64,000 bases of DNA from [Clostridium] aminophilum DSM 10710 (GTDB lineage: Bacteria; Bacillota; Clostridia; Lachnospirales; Lachnospiraceae). The position numbers were made by a program, and so were the translations under genes. The number at the start of each line of letters is the position of its first letter. Position 1 is the stretch's first letter. Below the pieces are notes generated by a model, which was given only the letters and a program-made list of their open reading frames with translations, searched no databases and was not told where the DNA came from. The DNA is taken from assembly GCF_000711825.1 (NCBI RefSeq), contig NZ_JONJ01000003.1, forward strand, positions 62,001 to 126,000, read 5' to 3'. Shown one piece after another: positions 1 to 8,745 of the stretch.

Positions 1-1
1 A

Positions 2-403
2 TCCTGTATCGGAATCTCATTCTATGATCCGACGATTAAGCTTGGTGCGCTGCTGCATATTATGCTTCCGGTGCGCCAGAACCCAAATGATGCCAATATT
101 TTTAAGTATGCAGATACCGGTATTCCGGAGACGGTCCGCAAGCTTCAGGCTTTCGGACTGGTACGTTCCAGAGCAATCATCAAGATTGCCGGCGGAGCGA
201 AAATGTTTGAAATCAGCGGAAACAGCAGTTTCGGCGAGATCGGTGCAAGAAACATCGCTGCAGTACAGCAGATCCTTCAGAGCGGAGGATTCCGCATTGT
301 GGCCAGAGATGTCGGATTGAATTATGCGAGAACCATGAGTCTGGACGTTGAGACCGGAGATGTCAAGATCCATACATTCGGACATCCGGAAAAGCACTTA
401 TAA
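2..403 (+). CDS. cheD: Chemoreceptor glutamine deamidase CheD (5' truncated)
   Basis: The reading frame is open from base 2, so the start lies outside the window. CheD deamidates glutamines in methyl-accepting chemotaxis receptors and partners with CheC in Gram-positive bacteria. The visible part begins SCIGISFYDP, holding the family's catalytic Cys. A His in LHIMLP follows about 20 residues later, as expected for the Cys-His pair, and the conserved tail block (RNIAAVQQIL, then GGFRIVARDVGLNYART) is intact. Only roughly the first 25-30 residues are missing compared with the usual ~160. It is followed after 21 nt by cheV, so it is the tail of a chemotaxis operon entering from the left. Identification is by family motifs; the missing N-terminus does not affect it. 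Confidence 0.93.
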   Translation, partial: SCIGISFYDPTIKLGALLHIMLPVRQNPNDANIFKYADTGIPETVRKLQAFGLVRSRAIIKIAGGAKMFEISGNSSFGEIGARNIAAVQQILQSGGFRIVARDVGLNYARTMSLDVETGDVKIHTFGHPEKHL

Positions 404-424
404 TAATCACGGGAGGAACCATAC

Positions 425-1375
425 ATGAGCACAGAGAAAAAAGACGGAATTCTGCTTGAATCCGGAACCAATGAGATTGAAATTATGAAATTCCAGCTCA
501 ACGGAGAATTCTACGGAATCAACGTTGCGAAGGTAAAAGAGATCCTTATGGCACAGAAGGTTAAGTCCATGCCGCATTCCCATCCGGCAGTAGAGGGCTT
601 CTTCAAACCGCGTGGTTCTCTGATCACGGTTATCAATCTTTCGCAGTATCTCTATGGAGAGACACACGAGCACAGAGAGAGAGATCTGTTCATTGTCACC
701 GCATTCAACCATATGCAGATTGCATTCCGCGTCGATACCATCGAAGGTATCAGCAGAATTTCCTGGAAAGCGATTCAGAAGCCGGATCGCACGCTCGGTT
801 CCGCCGATGCTTCGGTTGCTACCGGTATCGCGCAGTGTGAAGGTCAGCTTGTGACGATCCTTGACTTCGAGAAGATCGTAGCCGAGATCGCTCCGGAGAC
901 CACAATCCAGATGTCGGAGATCGAGGAGATGGGCGATCGCCCGCTGAGCGCTTCCCCGGTTGTTCTGGCAGAGGATTCCATCCTTCTTCAGAATATGATC
1001 ACCGAGGCGCTTCAGAGAGCCGGATATACCGATCTCACCAAGTTCAACAACGGTCAGGAAGCATGGGATTATCTGAGCGGTATTGCCAACGACAAAGATC
1101 TCTACGATAAGGTCAGCATCATCATCACCGATATCGAGATGCCGATGATGGACGGTCACCGTCTCACCAAGCTGATCAAGACCAACAAGAATCTGAAGAA
1201 TATTCCGGTTGTCATCTTCTCGTCCCTGATTGACGAGCAGATGCGTGCAAAGGGCAAGGAGCTTGGAGCAGATGAGCAGCTTTCCAAGCCGGAGATCGGG
1301 CATCTGGTAAATATTATGGATTCCCTGATTTCAAAGTATGAAGAGGATAAGAAGAATGACTTCAAGAAACACTGA
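425..1375 (+). CDS. cheV: Chemotaxis protein CheV (CheW domain fused to response-regulator receiver)
   Basis: 316 residues. CheV is a coupling protein that links receptors to CheA and can be phosphorylated for adaptation. Residues ~15-155 form a CheW-like domain (GEFYGINVAKVKEIL, then SLITVINLSQYL). Residues ~175-305 form a receiver domain: an acidic patch after VVLAEDS, the phospho-acceptor Asp in IIITDIEMPMMDG, a Ser in VIFSS, and the conserved Lys in LSKPE. The ATG at 425 has GGGAGG 7 nt upstream. The gene lies 21 nt after cheD and overlaps or abuts the ComFB-like gene, so co-transcription is likely. Length and domain order match normal CheV. Confidence 0.96.
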   Translation: MSTEKKDGILLESGTNEIEIMKFQLNGEFYGINVAKVKEILMAQKVKSMPHSHPAVEGFFKPRGSLITVINLSQYLYGETHEHRERDLFIVTAFNHMQIAFRVDTIEGISRISWKAIQKPDRTLGSADASVATGIAQCEGQLVTILDFEKIVAEIAPETTIQMSEIEEMGDRPLSASPVVLAEDSILLQNMITEALQRAGYTDLTKFNNGQEAWDYLSGIANDKDLYDKVSIIITDIEMPMMDGHRLTKLIKTNKNLKNIPVVIFSSLIDEQMRAKGKELGADEQLSKPEIGHLVNIMDSLISKYEEDKKNDFKKH

Positions 1376-1769
1376 TCGCAACCCGAATGTTCAGGTTGTA
1401 AATGAAGACTCCGAGAATAATGTTCTGGCAGAAAAGATCCGGGGCAGCCTGGAGATTGAACTTTCTCAGAACAAGCCGGAAGATGACGCTTTTCATACCA
1501 TCAATGTTATGCAGAATATTCTCGACAGTGAGGATCTTCTGAAATATATGGAACAGACGGACTGCTGCACCTGCGAACGCTGTCAGGCCGATGTCAGGGC
1601 ACTCTCCCTGACAAAGCTTCCGTCGAAATATGTGGTTATCCGCAAGAATGATACCAGCCCGACAATCAGCTTTTACCGTGAAAAATACCGGATGGATATC
1701 ATTTCCACAATCATGCGGTCGGCGGAGGAAGTGAAAGCACATCCGCATCACGGACAGGAAAGAAATTAA
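1356..1769 (+). CDS. ComFB-family (late competence development) protein
   Basis: 137 residues from the ATG at 1356; an in-frame ATG at 1338 overlapping cheV is possible but lacks a better ribosome site. The core NVMQNILDSEDLLKYM, then CTCERCQADVRALSLTKLPSKYVV, is the ComFB pattern: two close Cys pairs followed by DVxALxLxxLPxxYVV. ComFB proteins are small and probably metal-binding. They are encoded in competence operons in Bacillus and near motility genes in several Clostridia and cyanobacteria; their molecular role is not settled. The first ~40 residues are charged and unlike the family. The position at the end of a cheD-cheV operon and before fliD suggests a motility or surface-behaviour role (inference). 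A terminator follows within 20 nt. Confidence 0.8.
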   Translation: MTSRNTDRNPNVQVVNEDSENNVLAEKIRGSLEIELSQNKPEDDAFHTINVMQNILDSEDLLKYMEQTDCCTCERCQADVRALSLTKLPSKYVVIRKNDTSPTISFYREKYRMDIISTIMRSAEEVKAHPHHGQERN

Positions 1770-1787
1770 AAAATATAGACTCAGACC

Positions 1788-1827
1788 GAAAGCTCCTTTC
1801 ACGCGAGAGGGGCTTTTGGTTCTTTTT
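1788..1827 (+). terminator. Rho-independent terminator after the cheD-cheV-ComFB operon
   Basis: An 8-bp stem (AAAGCTCC with GGGGCTTT, one G-T pair) around a loop of about ten bases is followed by a T-rich run (TTGGTTCTTTTT). It sits just downstream of the ComFB-like stop codon. Confidence 0.8.
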
Positions 1828-1828
1828 C

Positions 1829-1922
1829 ATTTACGCGACTAACTCGCCAAAGCCCACGACCCGTGAGACTCTGGCGACTGCCGCGAAACGCTCGAAACTC
1901 GCGAAGTGTGTTTCGACTCGTT
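1829..1922 (+). repeat. Dispersed structured repeat, family 2, copy 1 (upstream of fliD)
   Basis: A ~94-bp block shared with 29760-29854. Identical stretches include GCCAAAGCCCACG, GGCGACTGCCG and GAAACTCGCGAAG. The 3' half folds as CGAAAC (1893-1898) with GTTTCG (1910-1915), with an inner CGC-GAA-GTG helix. In the other copy the outer pair is T-A instead of C-G and the inner G-T wobble becomes G-C, so pairing is kept while sequence changes. The 5' half can pair GCCA with TGGC around a CACG/CGTG helix. It lies directly behind a terminator and ~110 nt before fliD. No reading frame is evident. It may be a mobile non-coding element or a structured RNA. Confidence 0.72.
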
Positions 1923-1962
1923 TTCAGAACAAAAGTTATGAAATTATAAAAACGGTCGATAT

Positions 1963-1990
1963 TTCACAAAAGAGTTTTTTTTGTTATGAT
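1963..1990 (+). promoter_or_regulatory. Possible promoter for fliD
   Basis: TTCACA (1963-1968), a 16-bp spacer and TATGAT (1985-1990) with TG one base upstream (extended -10). A nearby GTCGATAT at 1955-1962 resembles the motility sigma (SigD/FliA) -10 box, but no clear matching -35 was found, so which sigma factor acts is open. Confidence 0.5.
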
Positions 1991-2034
1991 AGACATGTTT
2001 GTGAAAACATGGAATTAAAGGAGGAGTTGTCATT

Positions 2035-4551
2035 ATGGCAGTATCTTCAACCAGTTCAACCTCGAGCGGAATCGGCAATACTTCGCTTCGAGGCTTCGGC
2101 GGTATGGCCTCCGGGCTTGACCGGGATTCTCTGATTGAGGCCATGACACAGAGAACCAACACTAAGATTACCGAACAGCGTCAGGAGATCACAAGGACAA
2201 CCTGGAAGCAGGAGGCTTACCGTGAGATCACGGACCAGGTGCTCGATCTTGAGGACAATTTCCTGACATTTACGGGAAATTCCAACATCAAGGACGCTGA
2301 TCTTTATGAGAAGAGTGTTGTCACGACTGAAGGATCTTCGGACAGCACGAAATATATTTCTGCGTCCGGAATTTCCGATATGACAACTCACGTTGCCATT
2401 GCCGGAGTAAAACAGCTTGCAACATCGGCAACGCTCGTTTCCGCGACCAAGGGTGAGGCAAAACCGATTCAGACCAGAATTTCTGCCGACGCGGCGATTG
2501 CCAGGTCCAATCTGTCCGGAAAATCGCTTGATCTGAAGCACAGCAGTGGAAGAGTGATCCAGATTGCGTTTCCGGTAAACTACATTGAAACTGCTGCGGA
2601 TCCGGAGAACGAAGGATCCACCATGACGATCGACTACAATGCGGATCTCTCCACGCAGGAAGCCAAGGAAGAGTTTATCCGTGAGATCAATCTTGGTCTG
2701 AAGCAGAGAAAAGTAACGACCGGAACAGACGGCGACTATATTCAGCTGAAACTCGACGGCGATAATATCAAACTGACATCGGAGCTCGGAACGGATCTCA
2801 GCGAATACACTGTTTCCGCATCCAGTACCGCAGCGTCGGCGCTTGGATATGCGGTTGACTTCCGGGCGAACAATTTCACCATCAGCACCAACGACGGGGA
2901 CACCAATGCGTATCGTTCGACACAGTCTACCAGTATGGCGGATTTCCTGAAGAACAATTCGATGACGGTTTCCTACGGAAGCACCACGGCAGAGCTGAAT
3001 CTGGTCAATGACAAAGCGCTGGAGAAGACCGGTCTTACCATGTCGGATATTACAACCGGCGATCTGGACGGTATGGACAAGGAGTCTGACGAGTACAAGG
3101 AAGCGCTTGCACAGAAGACCGAGAATCTCCGCAAGGTGGTTCAGCAGACCATGGACAGCCAGTTTGGCTCCAGAAAAGTCAAGGTTGAGGTGAAGGACGG
3201 AGCGCTCGCGTTCAACTCATACGATGACACAACCGTTACACTTCATTCGGATGACTCGATGATCCGCGACAACTTCGGTATCGATAAGAATGCATCCAAC
3301 CGTGTCAACACCAGTCTGTCTCTTTTTGCAAACAGAGAGAAGCTCGGTCTCGGCGATTACGGGACAGAGGAAGAACTGAACGAGGCACTGAAGGACCTGA
3401 CCATTAACGGAACCAAGATTGAGGGTATTACAGCCTCTACTTCCGTCAATGTTCTTTTAAAGAAGATCAACAATTCCGACGCCGGCGTGAAGGCTTCGTA
3501 CCTCAGCAACAGCGGACGTTTTGTTCTGATGGCAACGGATACCGGATCCGGCCGTGAGATTGATCTCGGCGCGGAGAATTCCATCGCGCAGAAGATCTTC
3601 GGAACGAAGAATGCGTTCGGATATGAGGACGGTTCGTCTCAGGACGGTCAGGATGCGCAGCTCACCTACATTTACGGCGGAAGCGTAAAAGAGACCATTA
3701 CCAGCAGTACCAATACCTTTAATATCGATGGTCTGGAGGTGAAGGTCAGCGGCACCTTCGGATATGAGAAGGATGCGGACGGCAATCTGACGGACAAACT
3801 GGACACATCACAGCAGGTAACCTTCTCCGCCAAGGCAGATGTTGACGGCGTAACCGAAAGAGTAAAGAAGTTCATCGAGTCCTACAACAAGATTGCGGAG
3901 AATGTCTACAAGCAGGTTACCACAAGACCGGATAAGTCCTATAAGCCGTTAACCGACGAACAGAAGGCTGAGATGAAGGACAAGGAGATCGAAAACTGGG
4001 AGAACAAGGCGAAAGAGGGCCTTCTTTACGGGGAGTCTTCCGTGCGTTCACTCTCGGATTCGCTTCAGGGAGTAATCTCCAAACTGATTTCGGGCGGCGT
4101 CAGCTACGACGATATGAAGGAAATCGGCATCACCATGTCGGATGACACTTTCGACGGCGGACAGATCAAGTTCGACGAGGATAAGTTCAAGGCGGCAATG
4201 GAAAAGAATCCGGACAAGGTTTCCAGGGTGATTGCCGGCGACGGTGACAATGTAAAGGGTCTTGCGAAACTCGTCGAGGATACGCTTACCCCGTATGCGA
4301 CCCGGTATGCGACCAGAAACGGCAATTCCTACGGACGGCTGGTCGAGGAGGCAGGATCGGAGAAGCTTCCGCTCACCATCCGCAACAATCAGTCCTTTAC
4401 CACGCTGAAGACTCAGAATTCGCTTCTGGAGACTCTGAAGACACAGCTTTCGACAGAACAGCAGAGACTAATCAATAAGTATACGGCACTGGAGACGGCC
4501 ATCAGCAAGATGAACAGCCAGTCTTCTTACCTGTCCGGCATTTTTGGTTAA
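2035..4551 (+). CDS. fliD: Flagellar hook-associated protein 2 (filament cap) FliD
   Basis: 838 residues; ATG at 2035 with AAAGGAGGAG upstream. FliD caps the growing flagellar filament and promotes flagellin folding. The N-terminal FliD_N domain is clear: a Ser-rich start, then RGFGGMASGLDRDSLIEAM and a following helical region (about residues 20-110). The C-terminal FliD_C part has YNKIAENVYKQV, LLYGESSVRSL, IGITMSDDTFDGGQIKFDE and a terminal coiled coil ending near SSYLSGIFG. The middle is a large variable surface region, making the protein longer than the ~470 residues of enterobacteria but in line with many clostridial FliD proteins. fliS follows after 65 nt, the usual fliD-fliS arrangement. 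Confidence 0.96.
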   Translation: MAVSSTSSTSSGIGNTSLRGFGGMASGLDRDSLIEAMTQRTNTKITEQRQEITRTTWKQEAYREITDQVLDLEDNFLTFTGNSNIKDADLYEKSVVTTEGSSDSTKYISASGISDMTTHVAIAGVKQLATSATLVSATKGEAKPIQTRISADAAIARSNLSGKSLDLKHSSGRVIQIAFPVNYIETAADPENEGSTMTIDYNADLSTQEAKEEFIREINLGLKQRKVTTGTDGDYIQLKLDGDNIKLTSELGTDLSEYTVSASSTAASALGYAVDFRANNFTISTNDGDTNAYRSTQSTSMADFLKNNSMTVSYGSTTAELNLVNDKALEKTGLTMSDITTGDLDGMDKESDEYKEALAQKTENLRKVVQQTMDSQFGSRKVKVEVKDGALAFNSYDDTTVTLHSDDSMIRDNFGIDKNASNRVNTSLSLFANREKLGLGDYGTEEELNEALKDLTINGTKIEGITASTSVNVLLKKINNSDAGVKASYLSNSGRFVLMATDTGSGREIDLGAENSIAQKIFGTKNAFGYEDGSSQDGQDAQLTYIYGGSVKETITSSTNTFNIDGLEVKVSGTFGYEKDADGNLTDKLDTSQQVTFSAKADVDGVTERVKKFIESYNKIAENVYKQVTTRPDKSYKPLTDEQKAEMKDKEIENWENKAKEGLLYGESSVRSLSDSLQGVISKLISGGVSYDDMKEIGITMSDDTFDGGQIKFDEDKFKAAMEKNPDKVSRVIAGDGDNVKGLAKLVEDTLTPYATRYATRNGNSYGRLVEEAGSEKLPLTIRNNQSFTTLKTQNSLLETLKTQLSTEQQRLINKYTALETAISKMNSQSSYLSGIFG

Positions 4552-4616
4552 TAAAAACCGGAAAACCGACAGAGGAAACGTGCCCTTGATCAACGAAGAA
4601 AGGATCGCAACGAATC

Positions 4617-5024
4617 ATGGCTAATCCGTATCAGAAGTATAAAGATGAAAGCATTCTCTCCATGAGTCAGTCAGAGCTGCTTCTGCTCTGTTATGATGAG
4701 GCAATCACCAGCCTGAAGAAGGCCGAGATTGCGCTGGAGGATAAGGATTATGACCTTTTTGATGCAGCCATCGGGAAAGCAGGAAAGATCGTGCGCTACC
4801 TGACAATGACGCTCAATATGGAGCAGCCGTTGTCATATGAACTGAAAAAGCTTTACAACTATGTAAACTTTGATTTGGGAAGACTTTATGCGGGCCGTGA
4901 AAGACGAAAAGACGAGCTTCCGGCTCTGATTCAGATTCTTTCCGATCTGCGTGACGGATTCCGCGAGGCGAGCCTGATTGCGGGGAACCTGGGCACTCCG
5001 CATGAATCGAAAATAGTCGGTTAA
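4617..5024 (+). CDS. fliS: Flagellin export chaperone FliS
   Basis: 135 residues. FliS binds the flagellin C-terminus in the cytoplasm and prevents early polymerisation. The N-terminal NPYQKYKDESILSMSQSELLLLCYDEAI matches the family signature (YxxxxxxxxSxxELxxxLYDGAI). It is followed by the helix that senses filament number (KAGKIVRYLTMTLNMEQ) and FDLGRLYAGRERR. Length is normal. It starts with ATG at 4617 behind AAGAAAGGATCGC and is directly followed by two further genes with short gaps, so fliD-fliS-5052-5492 probably form one transcript ending at the terminator near 6800. Confidence 0.92.
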   Translation: MANPYQKYKDESILSMSQSELLLLCYDEAITSLKKAEIALEDKDYDLFDAAIGKAGKIVRYLTMTLNMEQPLSYELKKLYNYVNFDLGRLYAGRERRKDELPALIQILSDLRDGFREASLIAGNLGTPHESKIVG

Positions 5025-5051
5025 ACAAGATTCGTTTCGGGGAGGTTATGA

Positions 5052-5471
5052 ATGGCAGTTGTAGAAAAAGATACACTGGTCGAACAGGTAGCTATCCTCC
5101 TGCAGCGAAGATATAACATTTTCACGGAAATTTTGAATCTGACAAATGATCTTCTGGAAGCGGCGGGAAGAAGAGATGATGTGTCCGTCTCTCTTCTTCT
5201 CGATATGCGCCAGGAAAGTCTGGAAAAATGCGAAGACAACTGGCAGGAACTCCGGCAGTTGGGGGAAAACCCATCCAGTGAGGGGCGGTATGTGAAAAAA
5301 CTTGTTTTTCAGGATCCGGAAGGAATCGCTCCGACAAACCGGATGGAACAGAAAATTCTGGATCTTCGCGTCCGGCTTCTGGACAGAATCCGGGAGGTTA
5401 AGGAAAAAGACAGGATGCTGAGCCTGAACATGGCTCAGGAGAAATCGTATTATTCGGGCAGAAATCGTTGA
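5052..5471 (+). CDS. Small helical protein, possible flagellar export chaperone (FliT/FlgN-like)
   Basis: 139 residues, predicted all-helical and charged, with no signal peptide or membrane segment. It starts at ATG 5052 after GGGGAGGTTATGA. It stands where many Firmicutes place a FliT- or FlgN-like chaperone, just after fliS. Its heptad-like pattern (ERIxx-type helices, RLLDRIREVKEKDRMLSLNM near the C-terminus) is compatible with that. No single motif proves the family, so the call rests on position, size and composition. The stop codon overlaps the region of the next gene's possible TTG start, showing tight coupling. Confidence 0.5.
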   Translation: MAVVEKDTLVEQVAILLQRRYNIFTEILNLTNDLLEAAGRRDDVSVSLLLDMRQESLEKCEDNWQELRQLGENPSSEGRYVKKLVFQDPEGIAPTNRMEQKILDLRVRLLDRIREVKEKDRMLSLNMAQEKSYYSGRNR

Positions 5472-5491
5472 CAGATGGTGAGGCACAACCC

Positions 5492-6745
5492 ATGAATCAA
5501 AACATTTTCGAAGGAAAGCTGATCGTTACGATGGTCGGAAATACCCTGAGACAGGGGGATTTTCATCCGATCACGCAGGGTCAGGACTGGGAGAGACTTT
5601 TCCGCATCGCGGATTATCACAGAGTGGCAGGACTGATTTACTTGTTTCTTCTGGGTTCCCCGATCGAGCTTCCGGATTCGTGGAGATCGAAGTTTTTCGA
5701 CCGCTATCAGGATGCACTCCGTCATACCTCATCGTATGAAAATGAAGAAAGCGAGATTCTGAACCTGCTGAACCGGCGCGGTGTCAAGGCGACGATTCTG
5801 GGCAGCAGTTATATCAAGAAACTCTACGCAATTCCGGAGACGGCCGGGATCACGGCGCTCCGTCTGCTTTTGGACGATAACAGTTATGCGGTTGCCAAAG
5901 GCTTTCTGATTGATATGGGATATTCTCTGGAGAAATCATTCCGGGGAGCGGGAGACCGTCTGATTTCGGAGAACGGTTTCGCGGTGGAACTGTATTACAA
6001 GGTTCCGTTTGTCACAAAGAATTATCAGAGAGCGATGACAAAGGTTCTGAATGACGCTTATGTGATCGAGGATATGCCGAACATCAAACGGCTGATCCGG
6101 GAAGGCACCTATGCGTTTATGGCAGCCGAAATGGTCTGGAAATACTGCACAGATGAATTGAATTTCCGCTGCATGATGGATGTATGGCTGTTTGAGCAGG
6201 CATACCGCAGAGAAATGAACCAGAGAATTGTGGCGCAGTATCTGCATCAGTTCCGGATCGAGGATGTCGTGAACCGGCTTCTGACCATTTCTTCCATGTG
6301 GTTCGGAAGAAACCGGGAGAGCGAGATGTCGGAAAGCGATCTGATCATCTTTGACGCAATGGAAAAGAGAATTTTCACCAGCGGCGTGGACGGTCAGGAA
6401 AAGATCGCCGAAGCGGCTGAGATCCGGCGCGAGATCGAGCGCTACCTGAATATGGAGGAAGAAGTGGAGCGGTCCAGTGCAATCCGGCACTGGTTCCACG
6501 ATATGGCAGTCGCCCTGATGGATATGATTTATTGGGTCGTACCGCCGTACCAGGAAATGTGTCTGATTTATCCGAAACTGGAGCAGATGCCTTATCTGCT
6601 TCCGGGAGCCTGGGTGCTTCGCGGGCTGCAGATGCTCTTCCCTTCCCTTAAGAAGTCAAAAAAGAAAAATGAAGAAAAGCCTGCCGAAGGCATTTTGAAA
6701 CCGGAGACGAAATCCGCTCCGGAGAATACGGAAAAACCACAGTAA
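5492..6745 (+). CDS. Nucleotidyltransferase-fold protein (NTP_transf_5-like) in the flagellar cluster
   Basis: About 417 residues from ATG 5492 (GGTGAGG 8 nt upstream); a TTG at 5468 overlapping the previous stop is an alternative start. Residues ~95-190 follow the pattern of the NTP_transf_5 family: a region with LGSSYIKKLYAIPE, a strand TALRLLLDD, then GYSLEK and a strand VELYYKV. The family's acidic active-site pattern appears weakened here, with LLLDD in place of the usual RxxxDxD, so activity is uncertain. The C-terminal ~50 residues are Lys/Glu/Pro rich. In other bacteria such proteins occur in polysaccharide or glycosylation clusters. Here it ends a flagellar operon, so a link to flagellin modification is possible but unproven. 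Confidence 0.6.
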   Translation: MNQNIFEGKLIVTMVGNTLRQGDFHPITQGQDWERLFRIADYHRVAGLIYLFLLGSPIELPDSWRSKFFDRYQDALRHTSSYENEESEILNLLNRRGVKATILGSSYIKKLYAIPETAGITALRLLLDDNSYAVAKGFLIDMGYSLEKSFRGAGDRLISENGFAVELYYKVPFVTKNYQRAMTKVLNDAYVIEDMPNIKRLIREGTYAFMAAEMVWKYCTDELNFRCMMDVWLFEQAYRREMNQRIVAQYLHQFRIEDVVNRLLTISSMWFGRNRESEMSESDLIIFDAMEKRIFTSGVDGQEKIAEAAEIRREIERYLNMEEEVERSSAIRHWFHDMAVALMDMIYWVVPPYQEMCLIYPKLEQMPYLLPGAWVLRGLQMLFPSLKKSKKKNEEKPAEGILKPETKSAPENTEKPQ

Positions 6746-6770
6746 CGATTGCACGGTTGAAGATCAGTCC

Positions 6771-6803
6771 GGGCGCTCCCTGAAAGGGGAGCGTCCTTTT
6801 TTT
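6771..6803 (+). terminator. Rho-independent terminator of the flagellar operon
   Basis: A ~10-bp GC-rich stem (GGGCGCTCCC with GGGGAGCGTCC, one mismatch/wobble) with loop TGAAA, followed by seven T residues. The T run merges directly into repeat family 1 copy A. Confidence 0.92.
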
Positions 6804-6857
6804 CATAGGAAATTTCTCCGAAATTCCCTATGAAAAAAACACCCCGCGGACTTTGTT
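6801..6857 (+). repeat. Dispersed hairpin repeat, family 1, copy A
   Basis: Bases 6801-6835 form a near-perfect hairpin (TTTCATAGG...CCTATGAAA outside, AATTTC-tcc-GAAATT inside). It is followed by the family tail (AAACACCCCGCGGA). Related copies are at 16071, 21014 and 59745. It directly abuts the terminator T-run. Confidence 0.8.
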
Positions 6858-7030
6858 CTGGAAAATAGCGCCGTATTTTCTGTGAAACAAACATATATAA
6901 CTATAAATTATGAATAGAATGAATTGCTGTAATATAGAGCAAATACAACGAGAAAAATCCAAAAAGAAAATGGAAAAGTGAGATATTGCATAATAATGCG
7001 CAATTTACGCAAAATTATCAAACAATATTA

Positions 7031-7059
7031 TTGACAAGTGATTGTTGTGGATATATCAT
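7031..7059 (+). promoter_or_regulatory. Sigma-A promoter for the GltS-type carrier gene
   Basis: TTGACA (7031-7036), a 17-bp spacer and TATCAT (7054-7059), about 135 nt before the start codon. The 5' leader between them shows no clear riboswitch motif. The 6858-7030 stretch is AT-rich with nothing else recognised. Confidence 0.75.
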
Positions 7060-7194
7060 ACACATAAATGAGATGGATATATGGTATACACGAATCTTTA
7101 TAACGACGATTTATAGGAATCGATATGGTACCGGTTCCATCTCGTGGGGAAAAAGGGTAGTTGTAAATCGAAAGGGTAAAAGGAGGTAGTGTCT

Positions 7195-8610
7195 ATGACA
7201 TCTGCTATGCTGACTGACCTGCTGAAGAGTCTCGGACTTCTCGGCGCTGCGCTGCTTCTGGGAACATTTCTCCGCGCAAAGATCGGAGTTTTCCAGAAAA
7301 CATTCATTCCTGCATCCGTAATCGGCGGATTTCTTCTCCTTCTGATCGGACCGCAGGCACTCAATCTCACCGGTCTTCTCGGTGTTCCTGCTGATTGGTA
7401 TAATTATTATTCCATGATTCCGGGAATTCTGATCGTTCCGGTTGTAGCCGGCGTTCCGCTGGGACTTCGCCTTGGAAAGGGCGGTGACAGTGAACCGGGA
7501 TTCATGAAGAACTGTTTCCCGCTGTATTTCATCGCGCTTGGCGTATCTATGGCGCAGTTTGCGGTGGGCTATCTGGTACATACCTTCTTCCAGGGTTCCT
7601 TTGATCTGTATGATCAGTTCGGCATTGAGCTCGGTGTCGGCTATGTCGGCGGTCACGGAACAGCAGGAACACTCGGCAACACTCTGAAGGAAATGAACCT
7701 TCCGTACTGGGAGATCTCACAGGGTGTATCCACCACAACCGCAACCTTCGGTATCGTCGGCGGTATCCTGATCGGTATTGTCCTGATCAACTGGGCGGCA
7801 AGAACCGGACAGACACAGATGCTTTCCAAACCGGCTGATATTCCGGTTGAGTTCCGTCAGGGTTATCATTCCGACCCGGCAAAGCAGAATTCCTGCGGAC
7901 GTGAGACAACACAGTCTTCTTCCATCGATGCGCTGGCATTCCACGCATCTCTGATCTTCCTTGCCTGCGGCGCGGCTTATCTCTGTGTTCAGGCGACCAA
8001 GGCAGCAAAAATTCCGGTGCTCAGCTCCATCTCCGTATGGGCTTACGGAATGATCTGTATGTTTATTATCTGGGGTATCATCTGCAAGCTGAAATGTGAT
8101 TTCCTGGTAGACGGCGCGGTGAAGAGCCACATCACCGGATCCTTTACCGAGTTTGCGGTAACCGGCGCGGTTGCATCTCTTCCGATCAAGGCTGTTGCCG
8201 CATACATTGTTCCGATCATCGTTATGTGTGTCATCGGCTATGTGGTAACCACCGGATTCCTTGTATTCTTCTGCAAGAAGTACCTCAAGGGTTACTGGTT
8301 CGAGCAGATGGTAGGAACACTCGGAATGGCGACCGGCGTATTCATCACCGGAGTTCTTCTCCTCCGTATCTGTGATCCGGATCTGAAGAGCCCGGCACTG
8401 GCAAGCTATTCGCTGTCTTACACGGTAATGAGTGTAACGTATTTCGCACTGCTGAATATGTTCATTACTCTTCCGACAACACACGGCGTCATGACCGCAG
8501 TGATAGTGGCATGCGGCATCACACTGGCATGCGTCATCGGAGCCATTGCATCGAGCAGGATCTGCTTTGGCAAAGTTGAGAACAAAGAAGGAACAAAGGC
8601 AGCGGGTTAA
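7195..8610 (+). CDS. Sodium/glutamate symporter GltS family carrier
   Basis: About 471 residues from ATG 7195, chosen because AAAGGAGG lies 8 nt upstream; the GTG at 7189 would be too close. GltS proteins import glutamate with sodium. Visible signatures are an Ala/Gly-rich N-terminal membrane segment, PASVIGGFLLLLIGPQ, and GVGYVGGHGTAGTLGNTL, which carries the GGHGTA loop typical of the family. A second half has FTEFAVTGAVASLP as the inverted repeat. About ten to twelve membrane segments are evident. Sequences of this longer type are often annotated simply as sodium:glutamate symporter, so the exact substrate is inferred. An M20 amidohydrolase follows with its own probable promoter. Confidence 0.85.
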   Translation: MTSAMLTDLLKSLGLLGAALLLGTFLRAKIGVFQKTFIPASVIGGFLLLLIGPQALNLTGLLGVPADWYNYYSMIPGILIVPVVAGVPLGLRLGKGGDSEPGFMKNCFPLYFIALGVSMAQFAVGYLVHTFFQGSFDLYDQFGIELGVGYVGGHGTAGTLGNTLKEMNLPYWEISQGVSTTTATFGIVGGILIGIVLINWAARTGQTQMLSKPADIPVEFRQGYHSDPAKQNSCGRETTQSSSIDALAFHASLIFLACGAAYLCVQATKAAKIPVLSSISVWAYGMICMFIIWGIICKLKCDFLVDGAVKSHITGSFTEFAVTGAVASLPIKAVAAYIVPIIVMCVIGYVVTTGFLVFFCKKYLKGYWFEQMVGTLGMATGVFITGVLLLRICDPDLKSPALASYSLSYTVMSVTYFALLNMFITLPTTHGVMTAVIVACGITLACVIGAIASSRICFGKVENKEGTKAAG

Positions 8611-8624
8611 TGTTGAGATGAATC

Positions 8625-8662
8625 GGGAGGCACTGCAGGGATGCGGTGTCTCCTGATCATTT
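8625..8662 (+). terminator. Possible terminator after the GltS-type gene
   Basis: A 13-bp stem with three G-T pairs (GGGAGGCACTGCA with TGCGGTGTCTCCT) and loop GGGA. It is followed by GATCATTTTAG, a weak T tract, so termination may be partial. Confidence 0.5.
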
Positions 8663-8745
8663 TAGATTATCGGAAGAAATCGGAAAAGTCTCCTTGATTC
8701 GGGTCCGGTAAATCCGGCTTAATGAAAATGTTAAAACTAATTAAT

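Noticed and set aside
1955-1962. Possible SigD/FliA -10 box (GTCGATAT) for fliD
   Set aside because: No matching -35 at the right distance could be found, so it is mentioned but not called.
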